Source of the DNA: Oscillospiraceae bacterium
Lineage (GTDB): Bacteria; Bacillota; Clostridia; Oscillospirales; CAG-272
Reading direction: 5' to 3'
Length of the DNA stretch: 64,000 bases
Assembly: GCA_015063695.1 (NCBI GenBank)
Contig: SVTQ01000003.1
Span: 1 to 64,000, forward strand
Shown here: positions 1-8,860 of the stretch, piece after piece
How the letters are laid out: each line of letters begins with the position of its first letter
Position numbering within the stretch: position 1 is the stretch's first letter
Made by a program: the position numbers and the translations under genes
Notes under the pieces: generated by a model
The model's database searches: none
What the model was told of the DNA's origin: nothing
Seen by the model: only the letters and a program-made list of their open reading frames with translations

Positions 1-32
1 TCGCTTGTAAAAATTTCGACCGTAGAAACGGC

Positions 33-60
33 GAAACCCCCGATAAAATCGGGGGTTTCT
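33..60 (-). terminator. Intrinsic terminator after tRNA-Leu
   Basis: An 11-bp perfect stem (34-44 with 48-58) closes a three-base loop and is followed by a short T tract in either direction. It lies 30 bases downstream of the tRNA on the minus strand and probably ends its transcript. It could also serve a gene to the left of the window. Confidence 0.7.
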
Positions 61-89
61 TGGGCAATATCTTTTTCATTGCCCTTTGA

Positions 90-173
90 TGGTGCGGATG
101 ACAGGACTTGAACCTGCACATCGGAGATACTGGATCCTAAATCCAGCGCGTCTGCCAGTTCCGCCACATCCGC
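90..173 (-). tRNA. tRNA-Leu (anticodon UAG)
   Basis: Read on the minus strand, this 84-base gene starts GCGGATG and ends CATCCGC followed by an encoded ACCA. The anticodon stem CTGGA/TCCAG encloses the loop TTTAGGA, giving anticodon UAG, which reads CUN leucine codons. A long variable arm and the GGTTCAAGTCC T-arm fit a class II leucine tRNA. A sigma-A type promoter lies just upstream and a terminator hairpin just downstream, so it is a single-gene unit. Confidence 0.96.
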
Positions 174-187
174 GTATGCTGTCATTT

Positions 188-216
188 AGAATATCACAGC
201 TCGCGGGATTTGTCAA
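188..216 (-). promoter_or_regulatory. Sigma-A type promoter of tRNA-Leu
   Basis: On the minus strand TTGACA (211-216) and TATTCT (188-193) are separated by exactly 17 bases and sit 15 bases upstream of the tRNA 5' end. The -35 box is perfect. Confidence 0.75.
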
Positions 217-275
217 GGTTTAATCTCGTTATCACGAAGTCATATATCAGTCTGTGTTACAGCTGAAGCGGAGCA

Positions 276-308
276 CAAAAATCCCCCGTTATAAAAATAG
301 CGGGGGAT
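276..308 (-). terminator. Intrinsic terminator of the LPxTG adhesin gene
   Basis: On the minus strand a stem of ATCCCCCGCTA paired with TAACGGGGGAT is followed by TTTTTG. It begins 8 bases beyond the stop codon of the adhesin gene. Confidence 0.85.
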
Positions 309-316
309 GCTTTTGT

Positions 317-2821
317 TTAGTACGTCTTTTCTTTGCGTTTGAAAATAAGCAGAGAAACTGCGATACACACAAGGGTAATACCGCTTGCGGTGAAAACAGT
401 CGTACCGATGCCGCCCGTGCCGGGCAGAACTACACCGGACTGATTTTCAACGGTGATTATTCTTTCATCGGTGTGGCTTGTTTCATCAACGGTAATTTCA
501 AAGGCTTGACCGAGCATGTTATATCCGTCGGGAGCTTTTGTTTCCACGAGGAAGTATTTACCGTAGGCGAGACCGTAGATCGAAGCCTTGCCGTCCTCAC
601 CCGAGGAAACGGAGGTCACCTTTTCACCTTCGAGAGCTACGTTATCATAGAATGAGACCTTAATGACCTTTCCTGCAACACCTGCAATTTCGGTGAGCCT
701 TGTGTCACCTGCACCGATCTCCTCCTGCGTTGCAGGTCGGTACAGCTCAAAGACAGCGCCCGCAAGGGCAACGGACGAGTCCTCTGAGTCCACCTTAAAA
801 AGATTTGCGCCGCCTGTGTAAACCACGGGGATATCGGACCTTTCGATAAATTCGAAGCTTACCGAGTTCACGTATTTAAGCTCTGCGCGGTTGGGGATAT
901 TTGTTCCCATTTCAGCATTTGCGTTTATCTGAGCATCAAAATATACGCGGAGCATATAGCTGTTGAAGCTATTCTCTCCAACGGTATCAGCGATCTTTGT
1001 CATACCGCTTGGGGTCAGCTCGATTTTAAAGGAATCGCGAGGATTTCCCTCGGAGAGGGAATCTGCATCTGTTACTGTGAGGGTGTAATCCGTGTCCGCT
1101 TCAAGGGCAACGGCATCCGCTCCGATGCTGTTTTCAAGAACAACTATGAGATTACCGAGGTAGTCAAGTCGGTTATCAAGAGTATCCGTAATTACGTAGG
1201 ACTTGCCCGTTCCGATATCCTCGGGAACGGTCGTGCCTATGATCCAGGTATGTTTTTCATAAGCATCAAAGGAAGCGGAGTCGTTTCCTTTTTCGCTTAT
1301 ATCCTTTTCAATATGTACGCCGCCCTTGACCTCGTTTTTCGGCTGTATGGTTATCTCATAAAGCTTTTCGCCTGTCTCCGGGTCGATCAACGGAACGTGC
1401 AGATAGAAGGGCTCAATGGGAGCGACAATGGCAGGGTGAGCTCGTTCCACTATCAGATACACACCGTCGGGAAGTCCGTGGTGGAGAAAATTGAAGGAAG
1501 CTCCGCCGTTTTCATCGGTGGTAACGGAATAGTCCGCAAGGGAAGGATATTTATATTCGGTTGCATCGGGAAGCCTGACTGCGCCGGTAGTATATTCCTC
1601 TTCTGTTGCTACGGGGTAAATATCAAAAGATATACCGCTGAGAGGCTTATTTTCATAAGTGTCATTTCCCACTGCCACGTTTGCCGTCTTGCGGATATTC
1701 AGAATACGGTCTTCGGTTGCAACGACCTCTGCATAGACGGGGAGACGGCTGTTGCTGTATCCAACCATGGACTGAGATGCGCCTCGGGGACCTTCGGAGT
1801 CGAAGAAGAAATATCCCTTTGAGGTCTGATAACCGGAAATATCCAGCATTACCTTTTCGGTTATAAGGGATGCCGGAACGTTGTTTAAAGACAGAGTAAG
1901 TGTCTGTTCGCCGTTTACAAGGTCTGCGCTCGAAGCGTAGTCGCCGAGCCTTGCGGATAATGTAAGAGTGTCACCCGTGACCATATCAACGTCTACAGTT
2001 ACCGTAACGGTGATATTATAGCTGCCGTCGGGATTTTCCGTGTAAACGGGGTCATTAAGGTCCGTGAAGGAAGCAGGGGAAACCGTCTTGCCGTCGGAGG
2101 GCAGAGGTTCAAGGGAGAGAAGATATTTGTATGCCGTCTCAATAGTGGAATTTATAAGGGCAGTATCCTTGTATCGAAGCTCACTGTAAGAACAAAGTGA
2201 GCCGTATTTCGTATTTGTGGGATTAAAAACGTATCTGCAGTATTTGGGGAAGGAGAGCTCTGCGCCGTGAACGGTTCTCCAGATAGCCGCCTGAGTCGCC
2301 GCAATAGCCTCACCTGTGGTAAGACCCTCGGCACCCGAAGCCGCCGCAAGCTCTGCAGTTTTTTCGGCAACTCTTGCCGCGTGGTCTGCATCTGATTCAC
2401 CTGCTACGGGAATAATGTATAAGCCTTCTTTGAGAATGGCGCGAACCATCCCTGCCGTGCTTCCCGAGAAAGAGGAGTCTTCAAGGTTCATTCGGCGGTA
2501 GCTTGTACCCTGAACGGCGGTAACGTTGATGTCGCCGCAGTAGGTGGGAAAATGCTCGCCTGTTATTTCATTATACATGGTGTAAACGAAAGCCTGAATG
2601 GGAACACCGTTTCCTCCGTATTGGTTGTTAAGGTCGTAGCCTATCATACAGGGACTTTGATAAAGGTACAAAGGCTCGCCGTTGCCGTCACGGTTCAATA
2701 CGTAGGTGCTTTGTTCAGTTACTCCGTCCGCAGCAGATACGGGCAGATAAAAGGCGGACAGTACCAAAAGAACGGATATAACAAAAGCGACAGCCCGCTT
2801 GTATGACCTGATATTCTGCAT
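317..2821 (-). CDS. LPxTG-anchored thioester/Cna-type surface adhesin (pilin-like)
   Basis: An 834-aa cell-wall protein. Residues 1-30 form a signal peptide. The N-terminal part has the two hallmarks of a thioester domain: Cys95 in TYCGD and Gln177 in the TQAAIW motif. Known thioester domains cross-link such Cys and Gln residues and can bond covalently to host or substrate proteins. Two or more SpaA/Cna-B-like beta domains follow, with the glutamate-bearing strands YLIVERAHP and YFLVETKAPDG that usually carry intramolecular isopeptide bonds. The C-terminus has LPGTG (about 799-803), a hydrophobic segment and a KRKEK tail for sortase anchoring. Start ATG has AGGAGG 10 bases upstream, a 17-bp-spaced promoter, and its own terminator, so it is monocistronic. 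No sortase gene lies nearby. Confidence 0.92.
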   Translation of the reverse strand: MQNIRSYKRAVAFVISVLLVLSAFYLPVSAADGVTEQSTYVLNRDGNGEPLYLYQSPCMIGYDLNNQYGGNGVPIQAFVYTMYNEITGEHFPTYCGDINVTAVQGTSYRRMNLEDSSFSGSTAGMVRAILKEGLYIIPVAGESDADHAARVAEKTAELAAASGAEGLTTGEAIAATQAAIWRTVHGAELSFPKYCRYVFNPTNTKYGSLCSYSELRYKDTALINSTIETAYKYLLSLEPLPSDGKTVSPASFTDLNDPVYTENPDGSYNITVTVTVDVDMVTGDTLTLSARLGDYASSADLVNGEQTLTLSLNNVPASLITEKVMLDISGYQTSKGYFFFDSEGPRGASQSMVGYSNSRLPVYAEVVATEDRILNIRKTANVAVGNDTYENKPLSGISFDIYPVATEEEYTTGAVRLPDATEYKYPSLADYSVTTDENGGASFNFLHHGLPDGVYLIVERAHPAIVAPIEPFYLHVPLIDPETGEKLYEITIQPKNEVKGGVHIEKDISEKGNDSASFDAYEKHTWIIGTTVPEDIGTGKSYVITDTLDNRLDYLGNLIVVLENSIGADAVALEADTDYTLTVTDADSLSEGNPRDSFKIELTPSGMTKIADTVGENSFNSYMLRVYFDAQINANAEMGTNIPNRAELKYVNSVSFEFIERSDIPVVYTGGANLFKVDSEDSSVALAGAVFELYRPATQEEIGAGDTRLTEIAGVAGKVIKVSFYDNVALEGEKVTSVSSGEDGKASIYGLAYGKYFLVETKAPDGYNMLGQAFEITVDETSHTDERIITVENQSGVVLPGTGGIGTTVFTASGITLVCIAVSLLIFKRKEKTY

Positions 2822-2855
2822 AACGTTATGATCCTCCTCTTAGTTTATATAGTAT

Positions 2856-2884
2856 ATTATACTACTGTCTAAATTAAATTGCAA
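2856..2884 (-). promoter_or_regulatory. Promoter of the LPxTG adhesin
   Basis: On the minus strand TTGCAA (2879-2884) and TATAAT (2856-2861) are 17 bases apart, 35 bases upstream of the ATG. Confidence 0.75.
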
Positions 2885-2903
2885 CCCATAATGCGAAATA
2901 TTG

Positions 2904-2932
2904 TTGTAAAAAGCGTTAATATATGATAAAAT
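2904..2932 (+). promoter_or_regulatory. Probable promoter of the GH25 lysozyme gene
   Basis: TTGTAA (2904-2909) and TAAAAT (2927-2932) are 17 bases apart, about 30 bases before the start codon. The region is divergent from the adhesin promoter and very AT rich, so the exact boxes are less certain. Confidence 0.5.
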
Positions 2933-2964
2933 AATATAAATAAATATTTTATAAAGAGAGAACC

Positions 2965-4794
2965 ATGAAAAACCTTATAGAAAAACTTAGTAGCCTTGAC
3001 AAAAAGGCGTACATAATTATCGGAATATCGGCGGCGGTGCTTGTAGCTCTTATCGTAACGGTATGTGTTCTTGCAGGCGGCAGAGACGGTGAGCCCGAAG
3101 AAACGGACGAGCCTAAGCTTTCTCAGACAGATACGGCTGAGAAGGAGCCCCTCTATGAATTTGAATTCGGCGACGCGGCAGTTGACCCAGAAAATCTTGA
3201 CGAGGAGGGCGAGGCGGGCGCGGCGCTTGATGCGACAAGTCTTCCTTCAAAGTCAAAGCGGGTTAACGCCGTTGACGTTTCCAAGTGGCAGGGAAAGATA
3301 GACTGGAAAAAGGTCAAAGCATCGGGAATTGACGTTGCCTTTATCCGTATCGGCTACAGAGGTGAGAACGGAAAGCTCTACAAGGACGACAATGCCGACT
3401 ACAATATACAGGAAGCTGACAAGGCGGGCGTTCTCGTGGGAGTTTACTTTTTCTCCACTGCCATAAATAAGGCGGAGGCACTTGAAGAGGCAAACTTCAC
3501 CCTTGATGCTATAAAGGGCTACAGCATTTCCTATCCCGTGGTCTACGACTGCGAGGGCTATAAAAACAGCTCCAGCCGAATGAGCGCCCTTTCTCCCGAG
3601 GCGAGAACGGACAACGCAGAGGCTTTCCTTGACACCCTTAAAAAAGCGGGCTACGACGTAATGTTCTACGGCTCCAAAAACGATATTGAAACAAATTCAT
3701 ACTGGCAGATGTCCCGAATAGCGGGGAAGTATAAAGTGTGGGTGGCTCAGTACACCACACCTTCCTACCCCGAAAAGGATGCTCCCGACTATACGGGCCA
3801 TGATGCGTGGCAGTACACCAACAAGGGAACCGTTAGCGGCATTGACGGCTACGTTGATATGGCAGTGTGCTATTTTGAAAACGTAAAGTCATCCCCAAAG
3901 GACAAGAGCTACGTTCCCACGAAGGCAGAGGCTCCCCTTACCGACGAGGAGAAGATATATTCTCACGCAAACGATAAGGTGACCGCCAAGAGCCTTACGA
4001 ACCTCAGAACTAAGGCGACGACAAAGAGCGACGTCGTTGCAGCTCTCAAAAACGGCGAGGTTGTAGAGAGGATCGGCATCGGCTCCAACGGGTGGTCAAA
4101 GCTCTCCTATTACGGTCAGACGGTCTATGCTATCACAAGCTATCTCACCACCGATCTTGACGGAAGCGGAAAGGAGCAGGTTCCCGAGAAGGATATAGTA
4201 CACGACAATCTTTTTGAGCCGAAGCACGATAAGGTGACCGCTAAAAATGAGGTCAACCTCAGAAGCCTTCCCACCACCGACAGCGTGGTCGTGGGCACTC
4301 TCAAAAAGGGTGTTTACCTTGAGAGAACGGCAACAAGCAACAAGGGCTGGTCACGCCTTATTTATAACGGAGAAGCAGTCTACGCCATCACAAGCTATCT
4401 GACAACGACCGTCGGAGGCGACAGCTCCGACACCGAAAAGGAAGAAACAACAAAGCCCGTCTCCGACGGCTTCAAGGCGGTCAGCGAAAAGGTGACGGCA
4501 AAGCAGGCGACCAATCTTCGAACCGCCCCCTCAACGGTCAATTCCGAGGTGGTCTATACCCTTAAAAACGGAGAGTTCATCGAGAGGATCGGTGTACATA
4601 CAAACGGCTGGTCAAAGCTCATTTATAAGGGTCAGACGGTCTATGCCATAACAAGCTACCTGACCACCGAGGTCCCCGAGACAACCACCGCTCCCGAAAC
4701 TACCAAAACACCCGAAACCACGGAAGCCGAAACAACTGCTGAAACAACGGAAGTGGAGGAAACAGAGACGGAAACCTCAGACGTCACAGAATAA
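2965..4794 (+). CDS. Membrane-anchored GH25 lysozyme with three SH3b repeats
   Basis: A 609-aa muramidase-like protein. One transmembrane segment (about 16-38) leaves the rest outside the cell. An acidic linker leads to a glycosyl hydrolase 25 domain (about 98-315) with the family residues Asp104 (DVSKWQG) and Asp195/Glu197 (YDCEGY). Three SH3b repeats follow (about 335-395, 422-482, 503-563), each containing an RTLKNGE/LRxxP-type strand and ending AITSYLTT; they probably bind peptidoglycan. The tail is rich in Thr, Glu and Pro (after 565), as in wall-spanning linkers. ATG is preceded by AAAGAGAG. A strong terminator follows the stop codon at once, so it is a single-gene unit. Likely role: cleaving the glycan in cell-wall turnover or against other cells. 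Confidence 0.93.
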   Translation: MKNLIEKLSSLDKKAYIIIGISAAVLVALIVTVCVLAGGRDGEPEETDEPKLSQTDTAEKEPLYEFEFGDAAVDPENLDEEGEAGAALDATSLPSKSKRVNAVDVSKWQGKIDWKKVKASGIDVAFIRIGYRGENGKLYKDDNADYNIQEADKAGVLVGVYFFSTAINKAEALEEANFTLDAIKGYSISYPVVYDCEGYKNSSSRMSALSPEARTDNAEAFLDTLKKAGYDVMFYGSKNDIETNSYWQMSRIAGKYKVWVAQYTTPSYPEKDAPDYTGHDAWQYTNKGTVSGIDGYVDMAVCYFENVKSSPKDKSYVPTKAEAPLTDEEKIYSHANDKVTAKSLTNLRTKATTKSDVVAALKNGEVVERIGIGSNGWSKLSYYGQTVYAITSYLTTDLDGSGKEQVPEKDIVHDNLFEPKHDKVTAKNEVNLRSLPTTDSVVVGTLKKGVYLERTATSNKGWSRLIYNGEAVYAITSYLTTTVGGDSSDTEKEETTKPVSDGFKAVSEKVTAKQATNLRTAPSTVNSEVVYTLKNGEFIERIGVHTNGWSKLIYKGQTVYAITSYLTTEVPETTTAPETTKTPETTEAETTAETTEVEETETETSDVTE

Positions 4795-4798
4795 AACG

Positions 4799-4830
4799 GA
4801 GCCCTTCGCTGTTGCGAAGGGCTCTCTTTT
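4799..4830 (+). terminator. Terminator of the GH25 gene
   Basis: An 11-bp stem GAGCCCTTCGC (4799-4809) with its complement (4814-4824), a four-base loop and TCTTTT. Confidence 0.9.
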
Positions 4831-4874
4831 CGATTCAAAAAATATTTATTACTTACGATTTGTACAAAGAATAA

Positions 4875-6617
4875 TCATAATTCTTGAAAAACTCCACCGA
4901 GGAATTTTCTCAGCCTAAGAATATCCTTGGTAGTGATCTTTCCATCTCCATCAACGTCGGCTGCTGTAAAAATGACTTTATCTGCTGTAACCGCACCGCC
5001 AAGGTATTTTCTGATAAGAAGGATGTCCTTTGTGGTAACTTTTCCGTCACCGTCTGCATCGCCCGCCATGACGGAGTCTTTGTCTCTTACGGTAACGGTA
5101 AATTCATCTGTGAATCCATTCCATGAAACGATGACGTTTTTGGTTCCCACGGTGGATTCGTAGCCGGAAACGGTATAATCATCAATGATCTCAGTAGTTC
5201 CGTTGTTGTAAACGGCACTTATCACCATTCCGCTTGTATCAAGCTTTTCGCCTTCTCGGTAAACCGTTTTATCGGGAAGAGAGGACACAACTATACCCGA
5301 CAGAGACATGGCAAAAACTTCAACCTCAAAAGCGGCAGTTTTTTCCCCGTAGGTAACGGTTAGAGTTTGTTTCCCGATTATCGTATTATCGAATCCCGAG
5401 ATCATTTCTTTTCGAATGGGAATTTCTTCCTTTGAGCCCTCGTCAAATAAAAGTCTTATAACTCCGCCCGAAACGTCAAGTTCAGAGGTTTCTTCGGCAT
5501 AAGTTTTTTTGGTTGGAACGCTTATAAGGTCTATTCCCGTAAGGGTTCGAACAAATCCGCAAAGGGAGCATTCCGTTTCCTCGGGTGAGTCATAGGAATG
5601 GGGATAAGCCATGGCTCTGGTGAGCGGACAGTAGTTGCAGAAGATATCACAAAGGCTGTCGAAGGTGTGTCGGTGAGCGATGATGACCAGAGGCATGCTT
5701 GCCTCGCTCTCGCAGGTCAGATCCGTTCTGCGGTATCTCTGATAAACGGTGTATTCCTTGCCTTCCTCAAGTCCGTCAAAATAAACGTCAAACTGCCAGT
5801 TTATTCCGTCAAGGCTGTACTCTCCGTTTTCGATCGCCTGAAGTAAGACTGAGCTTGGCCCGATCTGTTCCGCTATGGGCTTGGGAGGAGCATCCACGTG
5901 CGCTCTGATGACCTCACCCGAGCCGTTACAGTCAGCGCAGGGCTCATTTATATAGCCGCTATTTTCGCAGGGAATGCAGTCTGCAAAAACTTTTTTGATA
6001 TTGCTTCCGTTACAAGCGGCGCAGGCATTCCAAAGGCTTTCTCCGCGGCAAGAGCGGCATCTTAACAGCTGATCAAAGGGGACGTATTGTAAAACTCCGC
6101 ACCATCCGCAGGCGTATCGTCCGCCGTTGCAGGCGCTGCATGGTGTTGTTTCAAGACTTGTGTAGCCTTTTCCCTTGCATTCTGTGCAACGGGAAGAGGT
6201 TGCGCCCGTGCCGTCGCATGAAATGCATTGCTTGTTGTACTGAGCGTAAATATAAGCCGAAGCATCGTCGTAATAATAGCCGCCCGGTTCGTACTCGGGT
6301 TCGGAGTTGATCTTGGTCGACCAACCCTTAAAAACGTATCCCGTGAGGCTTGTGGCGGTTTCGGGAAGCCTTACCGCAACGCCTTCAGGCTTCAGAATAA
6401 AACTGACAGAGCCTCCGTTGTTGTATGAAATTCTGTAGTAAATACCGCCGCAAGCGTTACATTGGGTATCGTTCGACGAGTCAAAGGTGTGATTGCAGAC
6501 TGTATCAATAACGGTGGTTTTTGTTGCCCCGTACACCGTAAACGGAACGGCAGAAAACAGAAAGATGATAACGAGAGTTAAAGAGAGAAATTTGTTATAT
6601 TTATTGGAATAATTCAT
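4875..6617 (-). CDS. Secreted dockerin protein with DnaJ-like zinc-finger repeats and Ig-like domains
   Basis: A 580-aa secreted protein. A signal peptide (1-30) is followed by an InlB-type beta-grasp repeat (YVFKGWSTK), then a cysteine-rich block (about 130-240) of CxxCxGxG-like motifs resembling the zinc-binding region of DnaJ, then two group-3-like bacterial Ig domains (about 355-515) and a C-terminal type I dockerin with two calcium loops (DADGDGKVTTKD and DVDGDGKITTKD). Dockerins dock to cohesins on a scaffold, so the protein is probably displayed at the surface. There is no catalytic domain I can recognise. GGAG sits 9 bases before the ATG. The zinc-finger-like block in an exported protein is unusual; it could instead be disulfide bonded. 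Confidence 0.9.
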   Translation of the reverse strand: MNYSNKYNKFLSLTLVIIFLFSAVPFTVYGATKTTVIDTVCNHTFDSSNDTQCNACGGIYYRISYNNGGSVSFILKPEGVAVRLPETATSLTGYVFKGWSTKINSEPEYEPGGYYYDDASAYIYAQYNKQCISCDGTGATSSRCTECKGKGYTSLETTPCSACNGGRYACGWCGVLQYVPFDQLLRCRSCRGESLWNACAACNGSNIKKVFADCIPCENSGYINEPCADCNGSGEVIRAHVDAPPKPIAEQIGPSSVLLQAIENGEYSLDGINWQFDVYFDGLEEGKEYTVYQRYRRTDLTCESEASMPLVIIAHRHTFDSLCDIFCNYCPLTRAMAYPHSYDSPEETECSLCGFVRTLTGIDLISVPTKKTYAEETSELDVSGGVIRLLFDEGSKEEIPIRKEMISGFDNTIIGKQTLTVTYGEKTAAFEVEVFAMSLSGIVVSSLPDKTVYREGEKLDTSGMVISAVYNNGTTEIIDDYTVSGYESTVGTKNVIVSWNGFTDEFTVTVRDKDSVMAGDADGDGKVTTKDILLIRKYLGGAVTADKVIFTAADVDGDGKITTKDILRLRKFLGGVFQEL

Positions 6618-6649
6618 ATAAATAATCTCCGAAAATCATTACTTAAGCT

Positions 6650-6678
6650 ATTGTAACACAACCGGATAAAGTTTTCAA
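6650..6678 (-). promoter_or_regulatory. Promoter of the 580-aa dockerin gene
   Basis: On the minus strand TTGAAA (6673-6678) and TACAAT (6650-6655) are 17 bases apart with a TGn extension before the -10 box. It is back to back with the promoter of the oxidoreductase gene. Confidence 0.65.
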
Positions 6679-6691
6679 GTCATATAATACC

Positions 6692-6720
6692 TTGCAATTT
6701 TCGGAAAAATATAGTATAAT
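6692..6720 (+). promoter_or_regulatory. Promoter of the OYE-type oxidoreductase
   Basis: TTGCAA (6692-6697) and a perfect TATAAT (6715-6720) are 17 bases apart. Confidence 0.8.
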
Positions 6721-6761
6721 ATACTTTGTATAAAAATATATCGATGAAAGGAATTTTTTCG

Positions 6762-8834
6762 ATGGATAAACTCAATCCCAAATACGAGGCGTTGTTTACG
6801 CCTTGGAAGATAGGCAACGTTGAGATCAAAAACAGAATAGTAATGTGTCCCATGGGCGGCACGTCCCTTTTCGGCTGGTTTGAGCTCGGCGGCTGTCACT
6901 TTGACAAGGAAGCGGCAAAGCTTTTCCTTGAGAGAGCAAACAACAACGTAGGTCTTATCATCCCCGGCATCGCGCCTCTTCGTGACACCTTCTGGGGCAA
7001 GTGGCTCTGGCAGAACCCCAAGATGTTCGAAGAGCTGAAGGAGTTCATGGACGAGATACATAAGACTGGCGCAAAGCTCTTCGTTCAGCTCACCGCAGGT
7101 ATGGGCAGAAGCTGGGCGATAACAGAGCTTGTTGCTCCCCTTCATAAGAATAAATTCACAAGAGCCATCCTCAAGCCCATCCTCGACACTTCCCATGAGC
7201 TTGCATCTCCCAGCCCTCAACCTTCACGCTGGGCCCACGATATCATCTGCCCCGAAATGACCGTAGAGCAGATACACGAAATTATCGAAGCTTTTGCAAA
7301 GACCGCAAAGCTCTGCCGCGACGCAGGCGTTGACGGCGTTGAAGTTCACGCAGTACACGAGGGCTATCTCCTTGACCAGTTTGCAATCGAATTTTTCAAT
7401 AAGCGTACAGACAGCTACGGCGGAAGCTTTGAAAACAGATACCGCTTCGCAGTTGAAGTAGTTAAGGCGATAAAGGAAGCCTGCGGCACAGACTATCCCG
7501 TATCCCTCCGTTATTCCGCGCTGTCCAAGATGAAGGGCTTCTGCGAGGGAGCTATGCCCGGCGAGGACTACGTTGAAGTGGGCAGAAATATGGAAGAGTC
7601 CGAAAAGGCGGTAAAGTACCTCCAGGATGCAGGCTACGATATGCTCAATGCCGACAACGGCACCTACGACTCCTGGTACTGGGCTCATCCTCCGATGTAT
7701 ATGCCCGAAAACTGTAACCTTGAGGACGTTGCCCACATCAAGAAGTTCGTTGACATTCCCGTTGTCTGCGCAGGAAGAATGGACGCAGAGGTCGGCGCCA
7801 AGGCCGTTGCGGAAGGTAAAATTGACGGCGTAGGCGTAGCGCGACAGTTCCTCGTTGACCCCGAATGGGTAACAAAGCTTATCGAGGACAGAGTGGAGGA
7901 CATCAAGCCCTGTATCTGCTGTCACGCGGGCTGCTTCAATTTCTCCTCCTCAAAGGGTCACGCAAACACTCAGGATCTGACCGACACCATGGGTCTCTCC
8001 CGTTGTGCCCTTAACCCCAAGACGATGCAGTCAAAGAAATATAAGATTGAGCCTGCAAAGAAGCAGAAGAATATCGCCATTATCGGCGGCGGTATCGGCG
8101 GTATGGAAGCGGCTATCGTTTGCGCTAAGCGCAGCCATACTGTAACTCTTTACGAGAAGAGCTCCCGTCTCGGCGGCGTGTTCGTAGCGGCGGCATCTCC
8201 CTCCTTCAAGGAAAAGGACAGAGCCCTTATCGCGTGGTACGAAAGAGAAGTTGCCAAGTACCCTGCAATCACAATAAAGATGAACTCAGAGGTAAACGAT
8301 ATCGCGAGCCTCGGTGCTGACGAGGTCATCGTTGCAACAGGAGCTGTTGCGAGAAAGCTTCCCACACCCGGCTTTGACAAGGGTATCGAAGCTGTTGACT
8401 ACCTCCTCGGCAACAAGGAAGTAGGCGAGAGGGTAGTAGTTGTCGGCGGCGGTCTCACTGGATGTGAAATAGCTTACGAGCTTTATCTCAAGGGCAAGAA
8501 GCCCGTGATCGTTGAAATGCAGGACGACCTTGTGACGACCCCCGGTATCTGCCTTGCAAACACATCCTATCTCCGCGATTTCTTCAAGACAAACAAGGTT
8601 CCCGTATACCTTGAAACGTCCCTCTGTGAAATTCACGACGACGGCGTGACCGTAAAGGATAAGGAAGGCAAGAGCTTCAAGATAGATGCTGACAGCACGG
8701 TTCTTTCCGTAGGTTATATTCCTGCGCCCGTTGCACCTAAAAAGAAGAACGTTCACGTTATCGGTGATGCTTGTAAAGTTGGTAATCTGCGTACCGTAAT
8801 CTGGCAGGCATGGGACGTGGCAATGAAACTTTAA
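6762..8834 (+). CDS. Old-Yellow-Enzyme/2,4-dienoyl-CoA reductase-like Fe-S flavin oxidoreductase
   Basis: A 690-aa member of the enoate reductase / FadH / BaiCD-BaiH type. Residues 1 to about 370 are an FMN-binding TIM barrel (opening LFTPWKIGNVEIKNRIVM; GVDGVEVHAVHEGYLLDQF; WVxxLIED). A cluster-binding segment CICCHAGC plus a later Cys (SRCALNP) matches the 4Fe-4S site of the family. The second half has two Rossmann motifs, IAIIGGGIGGMEAA for FAD and VVVGGGLTGCEIA for NAD(P)H. Family members reduce C=C bonds of enoates, dienoyl-CoAs or bile-acid intermediates; the substrate here cannot be told. An in-frame ATG at 6726 exists, but the GAAAGG site at 6746-6751 fits the ATG at 6762. It has its own promoter; the next genes lie beyond a 500-base gap. 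Confidence 0.9.
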   Translation: MDKLNPKYEALFTPWKIGNVEIKNRIVMCPMGGTSLFGWFELGGCHFDKEAAKLFLERANNNVGLIIPGIAPLRDTFWGKWLWQNPKMFEELKEFMDEIHKTGAKLFVQLTAGMGRSWAITELVAPLHKNKFTRAILKPILDTSHELASPSPQPSRWAHDIICPEMTVEQIHEIIEAFAKTAKLCRDAGVDGVEVHAVHEGYLLDQFAIEFFNKRTDSYGGSFENRYRFAVEVVKAIKEACGTDYPVSLRYSALSKMKGFCEGAMPGEDYVEVGRNMEESEKAVKYLQDAGYDMLNADNGTYDSWYWAHPPMYMPENCNLEDVAHIKKFVDIPVVCAGRMDAEVGAKAVAEGKIDGVGVARQFLVDPEWVTKLIEDRVEDIKPCICCHAGCFNFSSSKGHANTQDLTDTMGLSRCALNPKTMQSKKYKIEPAKKQKNIAIIGGGIGGMEAAIVCAKRSHTVTLYEKSSRLGGVFVAAASPSFKEKDRALIAWYEREVAKYPAITIKMNSEVNDIASLGADEVIVATGAVARKLPTPGFDKGIEAVDYLLGNKEVGERVVVVGGGLTGCEIAYELYLKGKKPVIVEMQDDLVTTPGICLANTSYLRDFFKTNKVPVYLETSLCEIHDDGVTVKDKEGKSFKIDADSTVLSVGYIPAPVAPKKKNVHVIGDACKVGNLRTVIWQAWDVAMKL

Positions 8835-8860
8835 GATAGACAGAGATAAACGCGTTACAC

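Noticed and set aside
4656-4838. A small minus-strand frame rich in Val and Ser at the end of the GH25 gene
   Set aside because: It is the antisense of the Thr/Glu-rich tail, with no ribosome site.
6762-8834. Bile-acid-inducible (bai) gene for 7-alpha-dehydroxylation
   Set aside because: The enzyme is of the BaiCD/BaiH fold, but no other bai-type gene is near, and the family has many enoate and dienoate reductases. The substrate is left open.
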